Positions 1-11,815 of a stretch of DNA of 64,000 nt are shown here, piece after piece. The stretch's first letter is position 1; each line of letters opens with the position of its first letter. Origin of the DNA: Microcella sp. (GTDB taxonomy: Bacteria; Actinomycetota; Actinomycetes; Actinomycetales; Microbacteriaceae); contig NZ_JAHHDS010000003.1 of the NCBI RefSeq assembly GCF_019739195.1, positions 930,001 to 994,000 on the forward strand, given 5' to 3'. The notes beneath the pieces are model-generated. The model searched no databases and had not been told where the DNA came from. It saw only the letters and a program-made list of their open reading frames with translations. The translations under genes were made by a program, and so were the position numbers.

Positions 1-994
1 GCACGGCATCCGCGGCGTCGGGAATCTCTGAGGTCAGCGAGGCGGAGGTCGTCTGCGTCGCGCCCTCGAAGGCGAGCGGAATCTCAAGACCGGTCGAGAG
101 GAAGGAGCGCAACTGAGGCAGAAAACGGTCGATCGTGGTGGCGTCGAGCTGCGTGACATCGAGCGGGTACCACACTGAGATCGGCCCGAACGCCGTCGGC
201 GCACCCACGCTCAGGGGATTCACGAAGGCTGCGGCGGTTTCGCGCGGCTGCTGGTTGCCGTCGTCGAAGCGTTCCGCCTGAGGGGCTCCAGGAATACCGC
301 GCCAGTACGCCGCGTCGGCGTCGATGGGGTCGACGATTCCGACGAGCACGAGATCGATCTCTGAAACAGGGTCGATGCGGCGTTCCCCAATCGACCAGCG
401 CAGCGCCTCCGCGCCATCGATCGTGAGCACCAATTCGACGGGAGTCGGAGGCTCAGGGTTCGGTGCGGGCGCGAACAACGACCCCGACGGCAGCGGAACA
501 GCGCTCGGCACCCATGGCTCGGCGAGTCGCCCCTCGACCACGCGGACGCGCTCGTCAAGCAGAGGATCGACGATCGAGCGGATGACGAAGATCGGAGCAT
601 CGGCGTCGGCGCTCTCGGCGCGAACCGGCACGGCGTCGCCGATGATGACAACCTCTGCGTCGCCGAGCGCGGAGCGCAACGGCTCAGGCTGAGACTCGCG
701 AACGTCACTGAGCGCATCGAAGAGGCTGCCGTATGCCGACTCTTTCGTCGCCGGCGCGGTGCTGAAGATCGGCAGGTCGACGACGGTGAGATCGTTGATC
801 AGACCGCTCGGGTCGCGTCGTTCCTCGCTCAGTTCGGAGATGGCGGAACGCAGCTCGTGCGAGGTTGCGTCGGCGAGCGCGAGCGGCACCGCAACCGCAA
901 GCGATGCAGCAAGGCCGACGAGCGCCGCGAGCAGCACGAGCGTTGTGCCGGCGGAACGCACCTGGCCGACGAGGATGCGACGAGTTGCGCTCAT
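1..994 (-). CDS. FtsX-type ABC transporter permease (3' end outside window)
   Basis: About 331 residues are visible; the gene continues past the left edge. It opens with a short basic segment and a membrane helix (residues about 16-42, Leu/Ala/Val rich), then a long polar extracytoplasmic region, as in MacB/LolC-type permeases. The visible part does not reach the conserved FtsX domain, so the family call also rests on its resemblance to the neighbouring permease. The ATG at 994 overlaps the TGA of the upstream gene (ATGA) and has a strong ribosome site (GGGAGGTGA) inside that gene, so the two are translationally coupled. They probably form one exporter whose ATPase gene is not visible. Substrate unknown. 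Confidence 0.75.
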   Translation of the reverse strand, partial: MSATRRILVGQVRSAGTTLVLLAALVGLAASLAVAVPLALADATSHELRSAISELSEERRDPSGLINDLTVVDLPIFSTAPATKESAYGSLFDALSDVRESQPEPLRSALGDAEVVIIGDAVPVRAESADADAPIFVIRSIVDPLLDERVRVVEGRLAEPWVPSAVPLPSGSLFAPAPNPEPPTPVELVLTIDGAEALRWSIGERRIDPVSEIDLVLVGIVDPIDADAAYWRGIPGAPQAERFDDGNQQPRETAAAFVNPLSVGAPTAFGPISVWYPLDVTQLDATTIDRFLPQLRSFLSTGLEIPLAFEGATQTTSASLTSEIPDAADAV

Positions 995-3900
995 CGCATC
1001 ACCTCCCGCGCCGAGAGCGCGCGAGCCTGATGCTCCGCATGGCTCGAGGCGCCTGATCCGAGGGCGACGATCACGAGCAGCAGCAGCAGGCCACCCGCAG
1101 CAGCGAGCGCCGGCGCGACGGTTGCGGTCAGCACGAGAGCGGCAGGCGCATCGACGAGCAGTGCGCGAGCGAGGTCGCCAACGAGCAGCGCCGACGTCGC
1201 GGATCCGATGATGAGCCCGGCGATCGTCGCTGCGACGAGCACCCCGACGAACTCCGCGCCTCGCGCACGGGCCTGAACCTGCGAGCCCACTCCGATCGCT
1301 CGCAAGACGACGACGTCGACCTCGCGCACCCCGCCAATGGCGCGGGAGACGATCGCAGCAGCGACGACAGCCAGCAGCAGCGCGCCGAACGCCGCAGTCC
1401 AGAGTGCGACGCGCGCGCCCTCTGCGAGGGCACCGGCGGCAGCATCCGACGTCGCATCGACCGACGACCCGCTCGGCGCACGCCTGCGCAGCTCAGCCGC
1501 CGATGCCAGTTGCGATGCTTGGTCGAGCACCGCACCATCGGCGGGCGTCAACCACACCTCAGTGATGCTCAGGGGGCTTGCCGATTCGGCGAGCTGCGAC
1601 TGGGCGGCGGCGGCCAGGTCGACCGCGACGGCGGCGGTCGTCTCGGCGCCGGGCACAGCGCGAACGATGTCGGCGATGGCTCCCTCGATCTCGCGCCCAG
1701 ATCCGGCCACGCCCACCGTGATGCTGTCGCCGACGACAGCGCCGAAACGATCGGCGGCGGCCGCGGTCACGCCCAGCTGCAACTCGGCAGGGTCGGGGGT
1801 CACACGCACGGCGCCCGGGTCGACCCGGTCGACGCTCGCGATGAAGCCGCTACGGCCGTCGTCGCGGACGAGCACCTCGCCCGAGAAACCGGGGAGCACA
1901 CCGGGCCGTGCGTTCCATGGCTCCGAAAAGTCGATGATGCGTTCAGCATCGCCCTCCGCGACGACGATGCCGTTGAGCACGACATCGAGTTGGCGTGCGC
2001 TCGCATTCGGGATGACATCGAGTGCGAGCACCCGCCAGGGCCCACCGAGCTCGGGCAGCTCGGCGACGCCCTGATCGTCGGAGGCGACGCGGAGCACGCC
2101 GCCCCGCACGTCTGCGACCCAGAAGGATACCCGCGCACTGACGTCGCCATCGAGGCGAAGGCTCGTCGCTGTGGCCGGCACATCAACGCTCGGGAGCGGT
2201 GGGCTCTCGATCGCGGCGGCGAGGCGGTCACGCTCGACGGCTCCGCCGGCGGTCGCGACGATCTGCGGAAGCGCGCGCGCGTCGATCGCGACGAGAGTGC
2301 CCGGCGCATCGGCGAGCAAGAGCTCAGCGATCGCGACGGGGGCACCCGTCCAGGAGACCCCGGCAAAGTCGGCCACTCCCCCCGCGGCACCGAGGTCGGC
2401 CCTCACCGGGGCATCGAGCACGCCGCCGCTCACAACGAGCGGCGCACCGAGTGCGAGCTCGCGAGCGGAGAGCTCGGATGATCTCGTGGTCGTGTCGACA
2501 GCTGCGGCGACGACGAGGCCGCCGACAGCGAGCCCGATGAGCAGCACGGGTGTTGTGACGATCGCCGTCGACCGGGCAACCGATCGAGCAATGAGCACGG
2601 GCACCAGGCGATCGCTGCGGGCGGCCACGCGTGAGACGAGTCGTGCGAGCGGTTCGACGAGCACGACCGCGAGCAGCGCCCCGGCGACGAGCACGAGCAC
2701 AGGAGCAAGCGCGGCGACGGGATCCACTGCTGCTCCCCCGTCTGCCGTGGGCACCACTGGCCCGCGATAGAGCACGAACTGGCTCACCGCTACACCGGCG
2801 GCGATCAGGCTGAGCAGCAGTGCTGCGGCGCTCACGACCCGAGTCTGCCGACCTGAATCGGCGAGCGTGTCACGGCGCAAGGCGAGGCGAGATCGACGGG
2901 ACGCCACGCCCGCGCCGAGCAGCACGGTCGCGATCGTGATGATGACCGCGCAGCCGATCGTCGACACAACGAGGGGCCCAGGCGCACTGGCGACCAGCTC
3001 GAGCGAGCCTAACTGTGCGCCGAGCGCGAGCGCCGCGCCCACGAGCGCACCGACTATCGCGGAGGGCAGCGCAATGATGAGAGCCTCGACGGCTGCGTTG
3101 GCCGTCAGGCGCCGCGCCGACGCACCGCGCGACCGCATCAGTGTCGTCTCGTCGCTTCGCACGGCGCTGAGCAGCCTCTGTAGCTCCAGCAGTGTCGTGA
3201 GGGCAGCGAGCACGACGAGCGCGAGCGCGACAGGGAGAATCGCCGCGACCCCGGCTGCGGCGCGCTGCAGCTCGGCAACGGTGGAGGCGAGCCCACCGTC
3301 GACGACGACGCCTGAGCCCCGACTGCGGGGGTCGTCGTCGATCGTTCGACCCAGTGCCGGCAGACCGGTCGCGAGCTCGTCGAGCACGGCTGGGGTCGCA
3401 GCGGCGGGGTCGAGCACCGAGATCCATTGCGCAATCGGCCGTGTCGAGAGGGTGCGCCACAATTGCTCATCGACCACGAGCGGGCCGGCCGCAAGACCAT
3501 CGACCCCGCGCTCGGCGAGCGGTTCTCCGGCCCATGCCGGGTCGCCACCGTCGAGCGGCAGCCACAACGCCGTCACGGTGACGTTGACCGATAGATCGTC
3601 CGCCCCCGGTAGCGGCAGGTCATCACCAATTCCGATGCCGAGCGCATCAGCGGCCGCGCTGTGCACGGCGGCCTCGTCGATGCCCGAAGGCCACACGCCC
3701 TCGACGATCTCGACCCGGTCGAGAAGGCGCTCATCGCTCACGAGCACGAGTGAGGCGTCACGACCCTCGACTGCGAGGGGTTCGCTCCGGATGCTCGGCT
3801 GCGCCTCGAGGGCCGCTTCGGGCATCACGCTCGCAAGCGCCTCCCGCACTGCCGCATCTTGCTCGTCGGCGGCGCGCTCCGCATCCGCAACGCTTCCACC

Positions 3901-4113
3901 GCTCTGCCCCGCCCAGCGGATCGACACTCGCACGACAGCGTCGCCACCGCGCGCCTCGGTGACGGCGGCCGCTACGCCGTCGATGACCGTGCTCTGCGCC
4001 AGCGCAGTCAGGCCCGCTGTCAATGCCGCCGCGAGGGCGACGACGAGCGCGACAGCCGCGAGGAGCCGCACACGACTGCGCACGCGCTTGACGAGCATCA
4101 TGCGCGCCCGCAC
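991..4113 (-). CDS. Large FtsX-type ABC transporter permease
   Basis: A 1040-residue membrane protein. Residues about 12-40 form an N-terminal helix, followed by a large extracytoplasmic domain. An FtsX-like block of helices lies around residues 285-420, more helices follow, a second extracytoplasmic region spans about 560-880, and a C-terminal FtsX-like helix bundle ends the protein. This duplicated layout is that of predicted efflux permeases of the MacB/FtsX superfamily, which move hydrophobic compounds or lipoproteins with a separate ATPase. The start is uncertain: GTG at 4113 or one of two ATG codons at 4101 and 4098, none with a good ribosome site. It is coupled to the next permease by a 4-base overlap. 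Confidence 0.8.
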   Translation of the reverse strand: MRARMMLVKRVRSRVRLLAAVALVVALAAALTAGLTALAQSTVIDGVAAAVTEARGGDAVVRVSIRWAGQSGGSVADAERAADEQDAAVREALASVMPEAALEAQPSIRSEPLAVEGRDASLVLVSDERLLDRVEIVEGVWPSGIDEAAVHSAAADALGIGIGDDLPLPGADDLSVNVTVTALWLPLDGGDPAWAGEPLAERGVDGLAAGPLVVDEQLWRTLSTRPIAQWISVLDPAAATPAVLDELATGLPALGRTIDDDPRSRGSGVVVDGGLASTVAELQRAAAGVAAILPVALALVVLAALTTLLELQRLLSAVRSDETTLMRSRGASARRLTANAAVEALIIALPSAIVGALVGAALALGAQLGSLELVASAPGPLVVSTIGCAVIITIATVLLGAGVASRRSRLALRRDTLADSGRQTRVVSAAALLLSLIAAGVAVSQFVLYRGPVVPTADGGAAVDPVAALAPVLVLVAGALLAVVLVEPLARLVSRVAARSDRLVPVLIARSVARSTAIVTTPVLLIGLAVGGLVVAAAVDTTTRSSELSARELALGAPLVVSGGVLDAPVRADLGAAGGVADFAGVSWTGAPVAIAELLLADAPGTLVAIDARALPQIVATAGGAVERDRLAAAIESPPLPSVDVPATATSLRLDGDVSARVSFWVADVRGGVLRVASDDQGVAELPELGGPWRVLALDVIPNASARQLDVVLNGIVVAEGDAERIIDFSEPWNARPGVLPGFSGEVLVRDDGRSGFIASVDRVDPGAVRVTPDPAELQLGVTAAAADRFGAVVGDSITVGVAGSGREIEGAIADIVRAVPGAETTAAVAVDLAAAAQSQLAESASPLSITEVWLTPADGAVLDQASQLASAAELRRRAPSGSSVDATSDAAAGALAEGARVALWTAAFGALLLAVVAAAIVSRAIGGVREVDVVVLRAIGVGSQVQARARGAEFVGVLVAATIAGLIIGSATSALLVGDLARALLVDAPAALVLTATVAPALAAAGGLLLLLVIVALGSGASSHAEHQARALSAREVMR

Positions 4114-4213
4114 CGGGTTCTCGGTCTGGGGCGCGGGCTCACCCGTCGACGCTACCAGCGGCGAGAATCTCTCGATCGTCGCTCACCCCGTGTGCGTGAC
4201 CGGGGCCCATGTT

Positions 4214-6574
<2,361 letters not shown>

Positions 6575-6673
6575 GCGCTCATTCTGGTGTGCATCACCGA
6601 CTCGCGACGACCTGGGTGATCATCTCGCCGCGAGGCTTGACCCCGACGCAACGTCATAGTTTTGGATGAGGTC

Positions 6674-7918
6674 ATGCGCCTCACTCCGATCGCCTACCTC
6701 TCGTCGTATTTTCTCTCGTTGCTCGGCAACTCGATCGCCGCGGTCGCGTTGCCGCTGATCGTGTTGCTGACCACCGGCAGCGCGCTCGGCGCCGGAGTGG
6801 TGGCCGCAGCGACAGCTCTTCCCGCCGTCATGACCGGCCTCGTCATGGGTGTCGTCATCGACCGCATCAACCGCCGCACGTCGTCCGTCGTCACCGACCT
6901 GATCTCTGCGGGGGCGATCGCCGCACTGCCGATCGTCGACATAGTCAGTGGGCTCAGCATCGGCTGGTTCGTGCTCTTCGGCATCATCGGCTCTCTCGGT
7001 GATGTACCCGGCATGACCGCCCGAGAGACGCTGTTGCCCGCGGTGGTTCGGCACAGCGGCGTCTCGGCAGAGCGCCTCATCGGGCTGCGCGAGGCGCTCG
7101 GCGCCGTGGCCATGCTCATCGGGCCCGCGCTCGCTGGCGTGCTCATCACCGCGCTCGACGGGTCGGCAGTGCTCTGGATCACCGCGGGCACGTCGTTCGC
7201 GGCCGCCCTCATCACACTGCTCATCCCCCACCGCGTCGGTCGCATCGGCGACAACGAGCCTGTTACGCCCGCCGGGTCGAGCTGGCAGCAGTTGCGCACC
7301 GGCTGGCACGCGCTCGCGAGCAGCCGATTTCTCGTCGCTGTCACGATCATCACCCTCCTCGCCATCACTGTTCTCGCGGCGCTGCAGGCCCTCGTGCTTC
7401 CGGTCTATTTCACCGTCATCGAGCAGCCCGGGTTGCTCGGCTTCGTGCTCACCGCGTTGGCGGCCGGCATGCTCGTCGGCGCTGGCGTCTTTGCGGCCCT
7501 CGGCGCTCGAGTCTCGCGGCGTCTCTGGTTCGCGACAGGACTCGTCGGCACGACGGTGGGCTTCGCCCTCATCGCCTGGCTGCCATCGCCCGCCGTCGTC
7601 TTCAGCGGGGCGGTGGTGGTCGGTGCTGCGAGCGGTGTTCTGAACAGTGTGCTGGGCGTGCTGCTGATCGAGCGCATTCCCGAACTGGTGCGCGGGCGAG
7701 TTCTGAGCTCGCAAAACGCCATCATGACTCTCTCGGCGCCCGCGGGCATCATGGCTGCCGCTCTGCTCGTCGAGTACGCATCGCTCGAACTCGCGGCCGC
7801 CGCCATCGCGTCACTGTGGATCGTCGCTCTGATCGTGGGGCTGGCCTCACGATCGCTCCGTACGCTGGATGCGGAACCGAGCAACCCCGGAGAGGTCGAC
7901 CCCGATGCGCAGCAGTGA
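6674..7918 (+). CDS. MFS transporter (putative drug exporter)
   Basis: 414 residues with about 12 hydrophobic segments and an MFS-like loop (VIDRINRR) after helix 2. The N-terminal pattern and length resemble DHA3-type exporters. I chose the ATG at 6674 over a TTG at 6662 because GGATGAGG at 6664-6671 is correctly placed as its ribosome site. It is divergent from the UvrA-like gene, and its end overlaps the MerR-type gene by 14 bases, so exporter and regulator are one unit. Efflux of a toxic compound is the likely role; the substrate cannot be read from sequence. Confidence 0.85.
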   Translation: MRLTPIAYLSSYFLSLLGNSIAAVALPLIVLLTTGSALGAGVVAAATALPAVMTGLVMGVVIDRINRRTSSVVTDLISAGAIAALPIVDIVSGLSIGWFVLFGIIGSLGDVPGMTARETLLPAVVRHSGVSAERLIGLREALGAVAMLIGPALAGVLITALDGSAVLWITAGTSFAAALITLLIPHRVGRIGDNEPVTPAGSSWQQLRTGWHALASSRFLVAVTIITLLAITVLAALQALVLPVYFTVIEQPGLLGFVLTALAAGMLVGAGVFAALGARVSRRLWFATGLVGTTVGFALIAWLPSPAVVFSGAVVVGAASGVLNSVLGVLLIERIPELVRGRVLSSQNAIMTLSAPAGIMAAALLVEYASLELAAAAIASLWIVALIVGLASRSLRTLDAEPSNPGEVDPDAQQ

Positions 7919-8669
7919 ACTCGCAACGCTGGCGGGAGTCACCGTGCGCGCACTGCGGCACTACCACCAGCTCGGCATCCTCGACGAACCACCTCGCTCG
8001 GTCAACGGCTACCGCGAGTACGACGTTCACCACCTCGTGCGCATCCTGCGCATCTCCCGACTCGCGAGCCTCGGCCTGCCGCTGCAGGGTCTCGCCGAGA
8101 TTCTCGACGCCCCCGGCGACGACGCGAGCGCCATGCTCGACGAACTCGACCGCGAGGTCGCCGCGCAGATTGAGCGGCTCGAAGCGCGGCGCGCGACGAT
8201 CGCCGAGCTTCGACGGTGGAACGCCGCCCCCGATCTGCCGAGTGAACTCGCCCCGTACGCGGCGCTTCTGGCGGCCAGCGCGTCGACGAGCGAGATCGCC
8301 CGATTCGATCGCGAACAGACCATCCTGCTGAGCCACTTGGCGGGTCCCGGCGGTGCCAAGGCGATCACAGCCCTCTACGCGCGGTTCACTGACCCCTCGA
8401 TCGCCGACGCCTCGAAGGCGTTCACCGAGCGGTTCGCCGCGCTGCAGCCCGACGCGTCAGACGACGAGATCGCTGCGTTAGTCGAAGAGCTGGTGACCTC
8501 GTTCGGACCACTCGTGCGTGACCTGCGACTCGAGATCGCCGACCTCGACCTGACCAAGGCGACAGCGCTACTCACCGACCACGCCGACGACATGCTCAAC
8601 GCCGCGCAGCAGCAAGCCCTCATCCTCATCGAGCAGGGCCTGACCGCCTACGGCCACGACGAGGGCTGA
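7905..8669 (+). CDS. MerR-family transcriptional regulator
   Basis: 254 residues. The N-terminal winged helix (residues 1-70, with VRALRHYHQLGIL and NGYREY) is the MerR DNA-binding fold; a helical linker (about 75-115) follows, then an alpha-helical C-terminal region with no Cys or His cluster, so it probably senses an organic ligand, not a metal. The ATG at 7905 is chosen over one at 7869 because GGAGAGG lies ten bases upstream. It overlaps the MFS gene, which it probably controls (inference). It ends at TGA 8667-8669, directly against the stop of the opposing gene, giving the palindrome TGATCA. Confidence 0.88.
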   Translation: MRSSELATLAGVTVRALRHYHQLGILDEPPRSVNGYREYDVHHLVRILRISRLASLGLPLQGLAEILDAPGDDASAMLDELDREVAAQIERLEARRATIAELRRWNAAPDLPSELAPYAALLAASASTSEIARFDREQTILLSHLAGPGGAKAITALYARFTDPSIADASKAFTERFAALQPDASDDEIAALVEELVTSFGPLVRDLRLEIADLDLTKATALLTDHADDMLNAAQQQALILIEQGLTAYGHDEG

Positions 8670-9653
8670 TCAGAACGACGCTTCATCCCACCAGCGCAGC
8701 ACGCGTAACGCGAAAAACGTTAGCCACGGGGAGGGCTCGCCGACGGGCACGTCGAGGGGAAACCACTCGCGGCCCTCGTAGTGCCGCTGCTGCATCCACG
8801 TTCCTGGAAAAGGCTGCCCGTCGGGCTGCTGGGCGTCGCGAATGATCCCGATGGCGTCGGATGCTCGCTCGTCGGGCGGCGTGCCCTCGAGCAGTGACGC
8901 TCGTCTCAGGTAGTCGAGCGCGTTGAGTGCCGTGTAGACGTGGCGGAACGGGTAGCCGAACGACTCGACCCACGGGCCGACGTGCTCGCCGGTCGAGGCT
9001 CGGTAGAGCATCCGTCGACTGAGCAGGTACTCCTCGGCCGCGTGACGCACTTCACGAAGGCGGGTGTCGCCCGTGCGTTCTTCCCAGTCGAGGATGCCCT
9101 TGAGCGAGTTGAGCGTCGAGTGGAAGCTCGAGCGCGTCGAGCCCTCGACCCACTCGCAGTTCCAGCCGCCGTCGGGCATTGTGTGCTCGGCGAACCACGT
9201 CGCGATGCCCTCGACATCGGCGCCGAGCCACGCGCCGTTGGCGAGGGTGAAGCCGTTGATGCAGGCGTCGACCTCACCGCCCCAGTAGGGCAGGTCGTCG
9301 TACTCCCAGCGTGAGTTCGCGGCGAGCTTGTCGGCAGTGCCGGCGAGCGCCGCGGCATCGAGGCCCCACTCGCGCAGGGTGTTGAGGCTCCACGTCGTGG
9401 CCGTCCACGGCTGGCCGTGCTTCGCTTCCTCGCCGTTCCAGTCGAAGTCAGCCGGAAAGTAAGCGCCGCCCGCCCACTGGCCGTCGGGGTCTTGGTGCGA
9501 GAGCAGCTCGGCGCCCATGCCCTCGGTCTCCACCCGGGCGCGAGTCGCCTGCCACACGGCCTCGGGCTCATCGAGCAGGTCGCGCTCGACCTGCCAGCGC
9601 AAGGCCGGGTCGGTGTCGAGCATCCACTGCAGCACGCGCGGTTCGATCGTCAT
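8670..9653 (-). CDS. Terpenoid-cyclase-fold (squalene-cyclase-like) protein
   Basis: 327 residues with repeated QxDGxW/F-like motifs (HQDPDGQWAGG, TMPDGGWNCEW, QPDGQPFPGTW) that mark the alpha/alpha-toroid fold of squalene cyclases and prenyltransferase beta subunits. It lacks the DxDD protonation motif and is half the length of squalene-hopene cyclase, so it is probably not a cyclase. Such actinobacterial proteins are annotated squalene-cyclase-like with unknown function. I chose the ATG at 9653 because the domain begins there; an in-frame ATG at 9695 is possible. No ribosome site is clear. It is convergent with the MerR gene and divergent from the ArsR operon. Confidence 0.7.
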   Translation of the reverse strand: MTIEPRVLQWMLDTDPALRWQVERDLLDEPEAVWQATRARVETEGMGAELLSHQDPDGQWAGGAYFPADFDWNGEEAKHGQPWTATTWSLNTLREWGLDAAALAGTADKLAANSRWEYDDLPYWGGEVDACINGFTLANGAWLGADVEGIATWFAEHTMPDGGWNCEWVEGSTRSSFHSTLNSLKGILDWEERTGDTRLREVRHAAEEYLLSRRMLYRASTGEHVGPWVESFGYPFRHVYTALNALDYLRRASLLEGTPPDERASDAIGIIRDAQQPDGQPFPGTWMQQRHYEGREWFPLDVPVGEPSPWLTFFALRVLRWWDEASF

Positions 9654-9701
9654 GCGGCGAGCGTAGACCTGTGCTCCGTCGTGAGCGATGGCCATACGCC
9701 C

Positions 9702-9730
9702 TTGACAGGTGAGTGGCTCGCGATAATACT
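9702..9730 (+). promoter_or_regulatory. Sigma-70-type promoter of the ArsR operon
   Basis: A perfect -35 TTGACA (9702-9707) is followed after 17 bases by AATACT (9725-9730). Transcription would then begin at about 9737-9738, on or next to the GTG start, giving a leaderless message. This is the best -35 box I found in the window. Confidence 0.65.
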
Positions 9731-9737
9731 AAGGTCT

Positions 9738-10082
9738 GTGCCTAACTATTCGGACGATGTCGCGTCGGTGCTCCGCGCCCTCGCCGACCCGACGCGTCGG
9801 GCACTGGTCGAGCGGCTCGCGAGGGCTCCGGGCACCGTCACCGAACTGGCCGAACCTTTCGACATGGCACTGCCCTCGTTTCTGCAGCACCTCGGCGTAC
9901 TCGAGGCCGCCGGCATCATCACCACACAGAAGGTCGGCCGCGTGCGCACAGCGAGCTTGCGCCCCGGCGCTTTCGACGCTCTGCACCTCTGGCTCGGCGA
10001 GCAACGCACCCCCGCCGAACGCCAGGCCGACCGGCTCGGCGTGCACCTCGCCCGATCTGCCCTCACGAAGGAGGCACCATGA
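9738..10082 (+). CDS. ArsR-family winged-helix regulator
   Basis: 114 residues. The opening ADPTRRALVERLA and the recognition region (ELAEPFDMALPSFLQHLGVL) are typical of ArsR/SmtB-type helix-turn-helix proteins. There is no metal-binding Cys pair, which fits the subgroup that controls SRPBCC or DHFR-like genes, not arsenic genes. The GTG start is inferred from the family N-terminus and from a promoter that places it at the transcript end; AAGG lies three bases upstream. It overlaps the next gene by ATGA, is first in a four-gene operon, and probably represses its own operon (inference). Confidence 0.88.
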   Translation: MPNYSDDVASVLRALADPTRRALVERLARAPGTVTELAEPFDMALPSFLQHLGVLEAAGIITTQKVGRVRTASLRPGAFDALHLWLGEQRTPAERQADRLGVHLARSALTKEAP

Positions 10083-10726
10083 CCCGCGTTCGCGCCGATC
10101 TCATGATCTCGCTCGATGGCTTCGCCACGACGACCGATCAGACCCCCGAGAACCCATTCGGCGATGACTGGGGTCGACTCACCGAGCACTATGCCGCCAC
10201 GAAGACCTTTCGCGAACGGGTGTTCGGCGACACGACCGGTGCGGGCACCACGGGCGTCGACGACGACTTCGCGCAGCAGTACTTCGAGGGCATCGGTGCC
10301 GAGATCATGGGGGCGGGCAAGTTCGGACTTCACGCCCACCCCGACGACTCCGACTGGCACGGCTGGTGGGGCGACACCCCGCCGTTCGGCTACCCCGTCT
10401 TCGTGCTCACGCATCGCGAACAGCCGCCGCTCGAGATGCGGGGCGGCACAACGTTCCACTTCATCAGCGCCTCGCCGACAGAGGCCCTCGCGATGGCCAC
10501 CGAGGCCGCTGCCGGCGCCGATGTGCGCATCGGAGGCGGACCGACGAGCCTGATCCCGTTTCTCACGGCGGGCCTGGTCGACGAACTGCATGTCGCGATC
10601 ACGCCGATTCTGCTCGGACGTGGCATTCGATTGTGGGATGACCTCCGCGCGTTCGAGCGCGGCTACCACGTGAGCTCTGTCGCAGCACCGAGCGGCGTCA
10701 CTCACGTCACCTTCACGAGAGAGTGA
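10079..10726 (+). CDS. Dihydrofolate-reductase-like (RibD C-terminal domain) protein
   Basis: 215 residues with the RibD-C/DHFR-like fold: an N-terminal LMISLDGFA strand, a central VLTHREQPP strand, and the NADPH-binding tail (GGGPTSLIPFL, PILLGRGIRLW). Members of this YyaP/YwjB-like family are putative NADPH reductases of mostly unknown substrate. A perfect ribosome site, GAAGGAGG, precedes the ATG, which overlaps the ArsR stop. A second DHFR-like gene sits two genes downstream but is only distantly similar. Confidence 0.85.
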   Translation: MTRVRADLMISLDGFATTTDQTPENPFGDDWGRLTEHYAATKTFRERVFGDTTGAGTTGVDDDFAQQYFEGIGAEIMGAGKFGLHAHPDDSDWHGWWGDTPPFGYPVFVLTHREQPPLEMRGGTTFHFISASPTEALAMATEAAAGADVRIGGGPTSLIPFLTAGLVDELHVAITPILLGRGIRLWDDLRAFERGYHVSSVAAPSGVTHVTFTRE

Positions 10727-11226
10727 GCACACCCATGACCGATGCACCTCTGACGGCAGTACCCCGCGAGCGCAGCCTCGCCCACGCCGGGTTCACCCTG
10801 ACGCGCGAGTACCCCTCCCCCATCGCCGACGTCTGGAATGCCTTCGCCATCGAGTCGCTCAAGAAACGGTGGTTCGGCGAAGACGACTCGTGGGCGATCG
10901 GCGAGTGGCGCTTCGACTTTCGAATCGGCGGGTGCGACGTCGCCGAAGGCACCTTTCACGACGGCCCGCACTCGCGCTACGAAGCCGTGTACACGAGCAT
11001 TGTTGAGCACGAGCGCATCGTCACGACCTACAACATGTGGATCGACGGCACGCACATCTCGACCTCGGTGGCGAGCTACGAGTTCGAGGTTGTGCCGGGC
11101 GGCACGCGCCTCACTCATGCTGAGCACGGCATCCACCTCGATGGTTTCGACACCGGAGAGCAGCGCGAAGCCGGCACGATCGAGCTGCTGGAGTCGCTGC
11201 GGTCCTTCCTCGCGAGTGAGCACTGA
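10723..11226 (+). CDS. SRPBCC (AHSA1-like) ligand-binding protein
   Basis: About 167 residues with the START/AHSA1 pattern: a strand TREYPSPIADVWNAF followed by KRWFGED and a C-terminal helix. The family binds hydrophobic ligands in a helix-grip pocket. The GTG at 10723 overlaps the previous stop (GTGA), like other overlaps in the window; an ATG at 10735 is an equal alternative, and neither has a strong ribosome site. ArsR plus SRPBCC is a recurrent actinobacterial pair. It lies between the two DHFR-like genes. Confidence 0.82.
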   Translation: MSTPMTDAPLTAVPRERSLAHAGFTLTREYPSPIADVWNAFAIESLKKRWFGEDDSWAIGEWRFDFRIGGCDVAEGTFHDGPHSRYEAVYTSIVEHERIVTTYNMWIDGTHISTSVASYEFEVVPGGTRLTHAEHGIHLDGFDTGEQREAGTIELLESLRSFLASEH

Positions 11227-11227
11227 G

Positions 11228-11815
11228 ATGTCGCGCCTGATCTACTCGGTCGCCTCCTCGCTCGACGGCTACAACACCGATGCCGGTGGCGGCTTCGACT
11301 GGGCGTTCCCCGACGAGCCTGTCGTCGCCTCGCTCATTGACGACGCCGAGTCGGTCAGCACCTTCCTCTACGGGCGCCGCATGTACGAGACGATGGCGGG
11401 CTGGGAGACCGACCCGAGCTGGGCCGAGGGTTCGCCAGAGTCGGCGAACTTCGCCGAACTGTGGAAGCGAGCCGACAAAGTCGTGTTCTCGCGCACGCTG
11501 ACGGCGGTGACGACGACTCGCACGCGCCTCGAGCCTGAGCTCACTCGTGAGGCGATCGCACGCGCACTCGACGAGGCAGAGGGCGACGTGACGATCGAGG
11601 GGCCCACTCTGGCGGCCGAGGCGTTTCGTCTCAGGCTCATCGACGTCGTCGAGTTGCTCATCTGCCCCGTCATCGTGGGGGGCGGCATGCGAGCGCTGCC
11701 CGACGGTGTGCACGTCGACCTGACCCTCACGCGCGAGAAGCGCTTCGACAACGGCATGGTGCAGCTCAGCTACAAGACGACTCCAGGTCGGTCAGCAGGT
11801 ACTGCTCGAGCTTGA
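11228..11815 (+). CDS. Second dihydrofolate-reductase-like protein
   Basis: 195 residues, RibD-C/DHFR-like: N-terminal IYSVASSLDGYNTD, GRRMYETM, KVVFSRTL, and the cofactor segment VTIEGPTLAAEAFR, ending near the conserved CPVIVGGG turn. The ATG follows the SRPBCC stop by one base, so it is the last gene of the operon. Its 3' end overlaps the opposing deazaflavin-oxidoreductase gene by 50 bases; the last 15 residues after the family end (about TTPG) look like read-on into that overlap. Confidence 0.85.
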   Translation: MSRLIYSVASSLDGYNTDAGGGFDWAFPDEPVVASLIDDAESVSTFLYGRRMYETMAGWETDPSWAEGSPESANFAELWKRADKVVFSRTLTAVTTTRTRLEPELTREAIARALDEAEGDVTIEGPTLAAEAFRLRLIDVVELLICPVIVGGGMRALPDGVHVDLTLTREKRFDNGMVQLSYKTTPGRSAGTARA

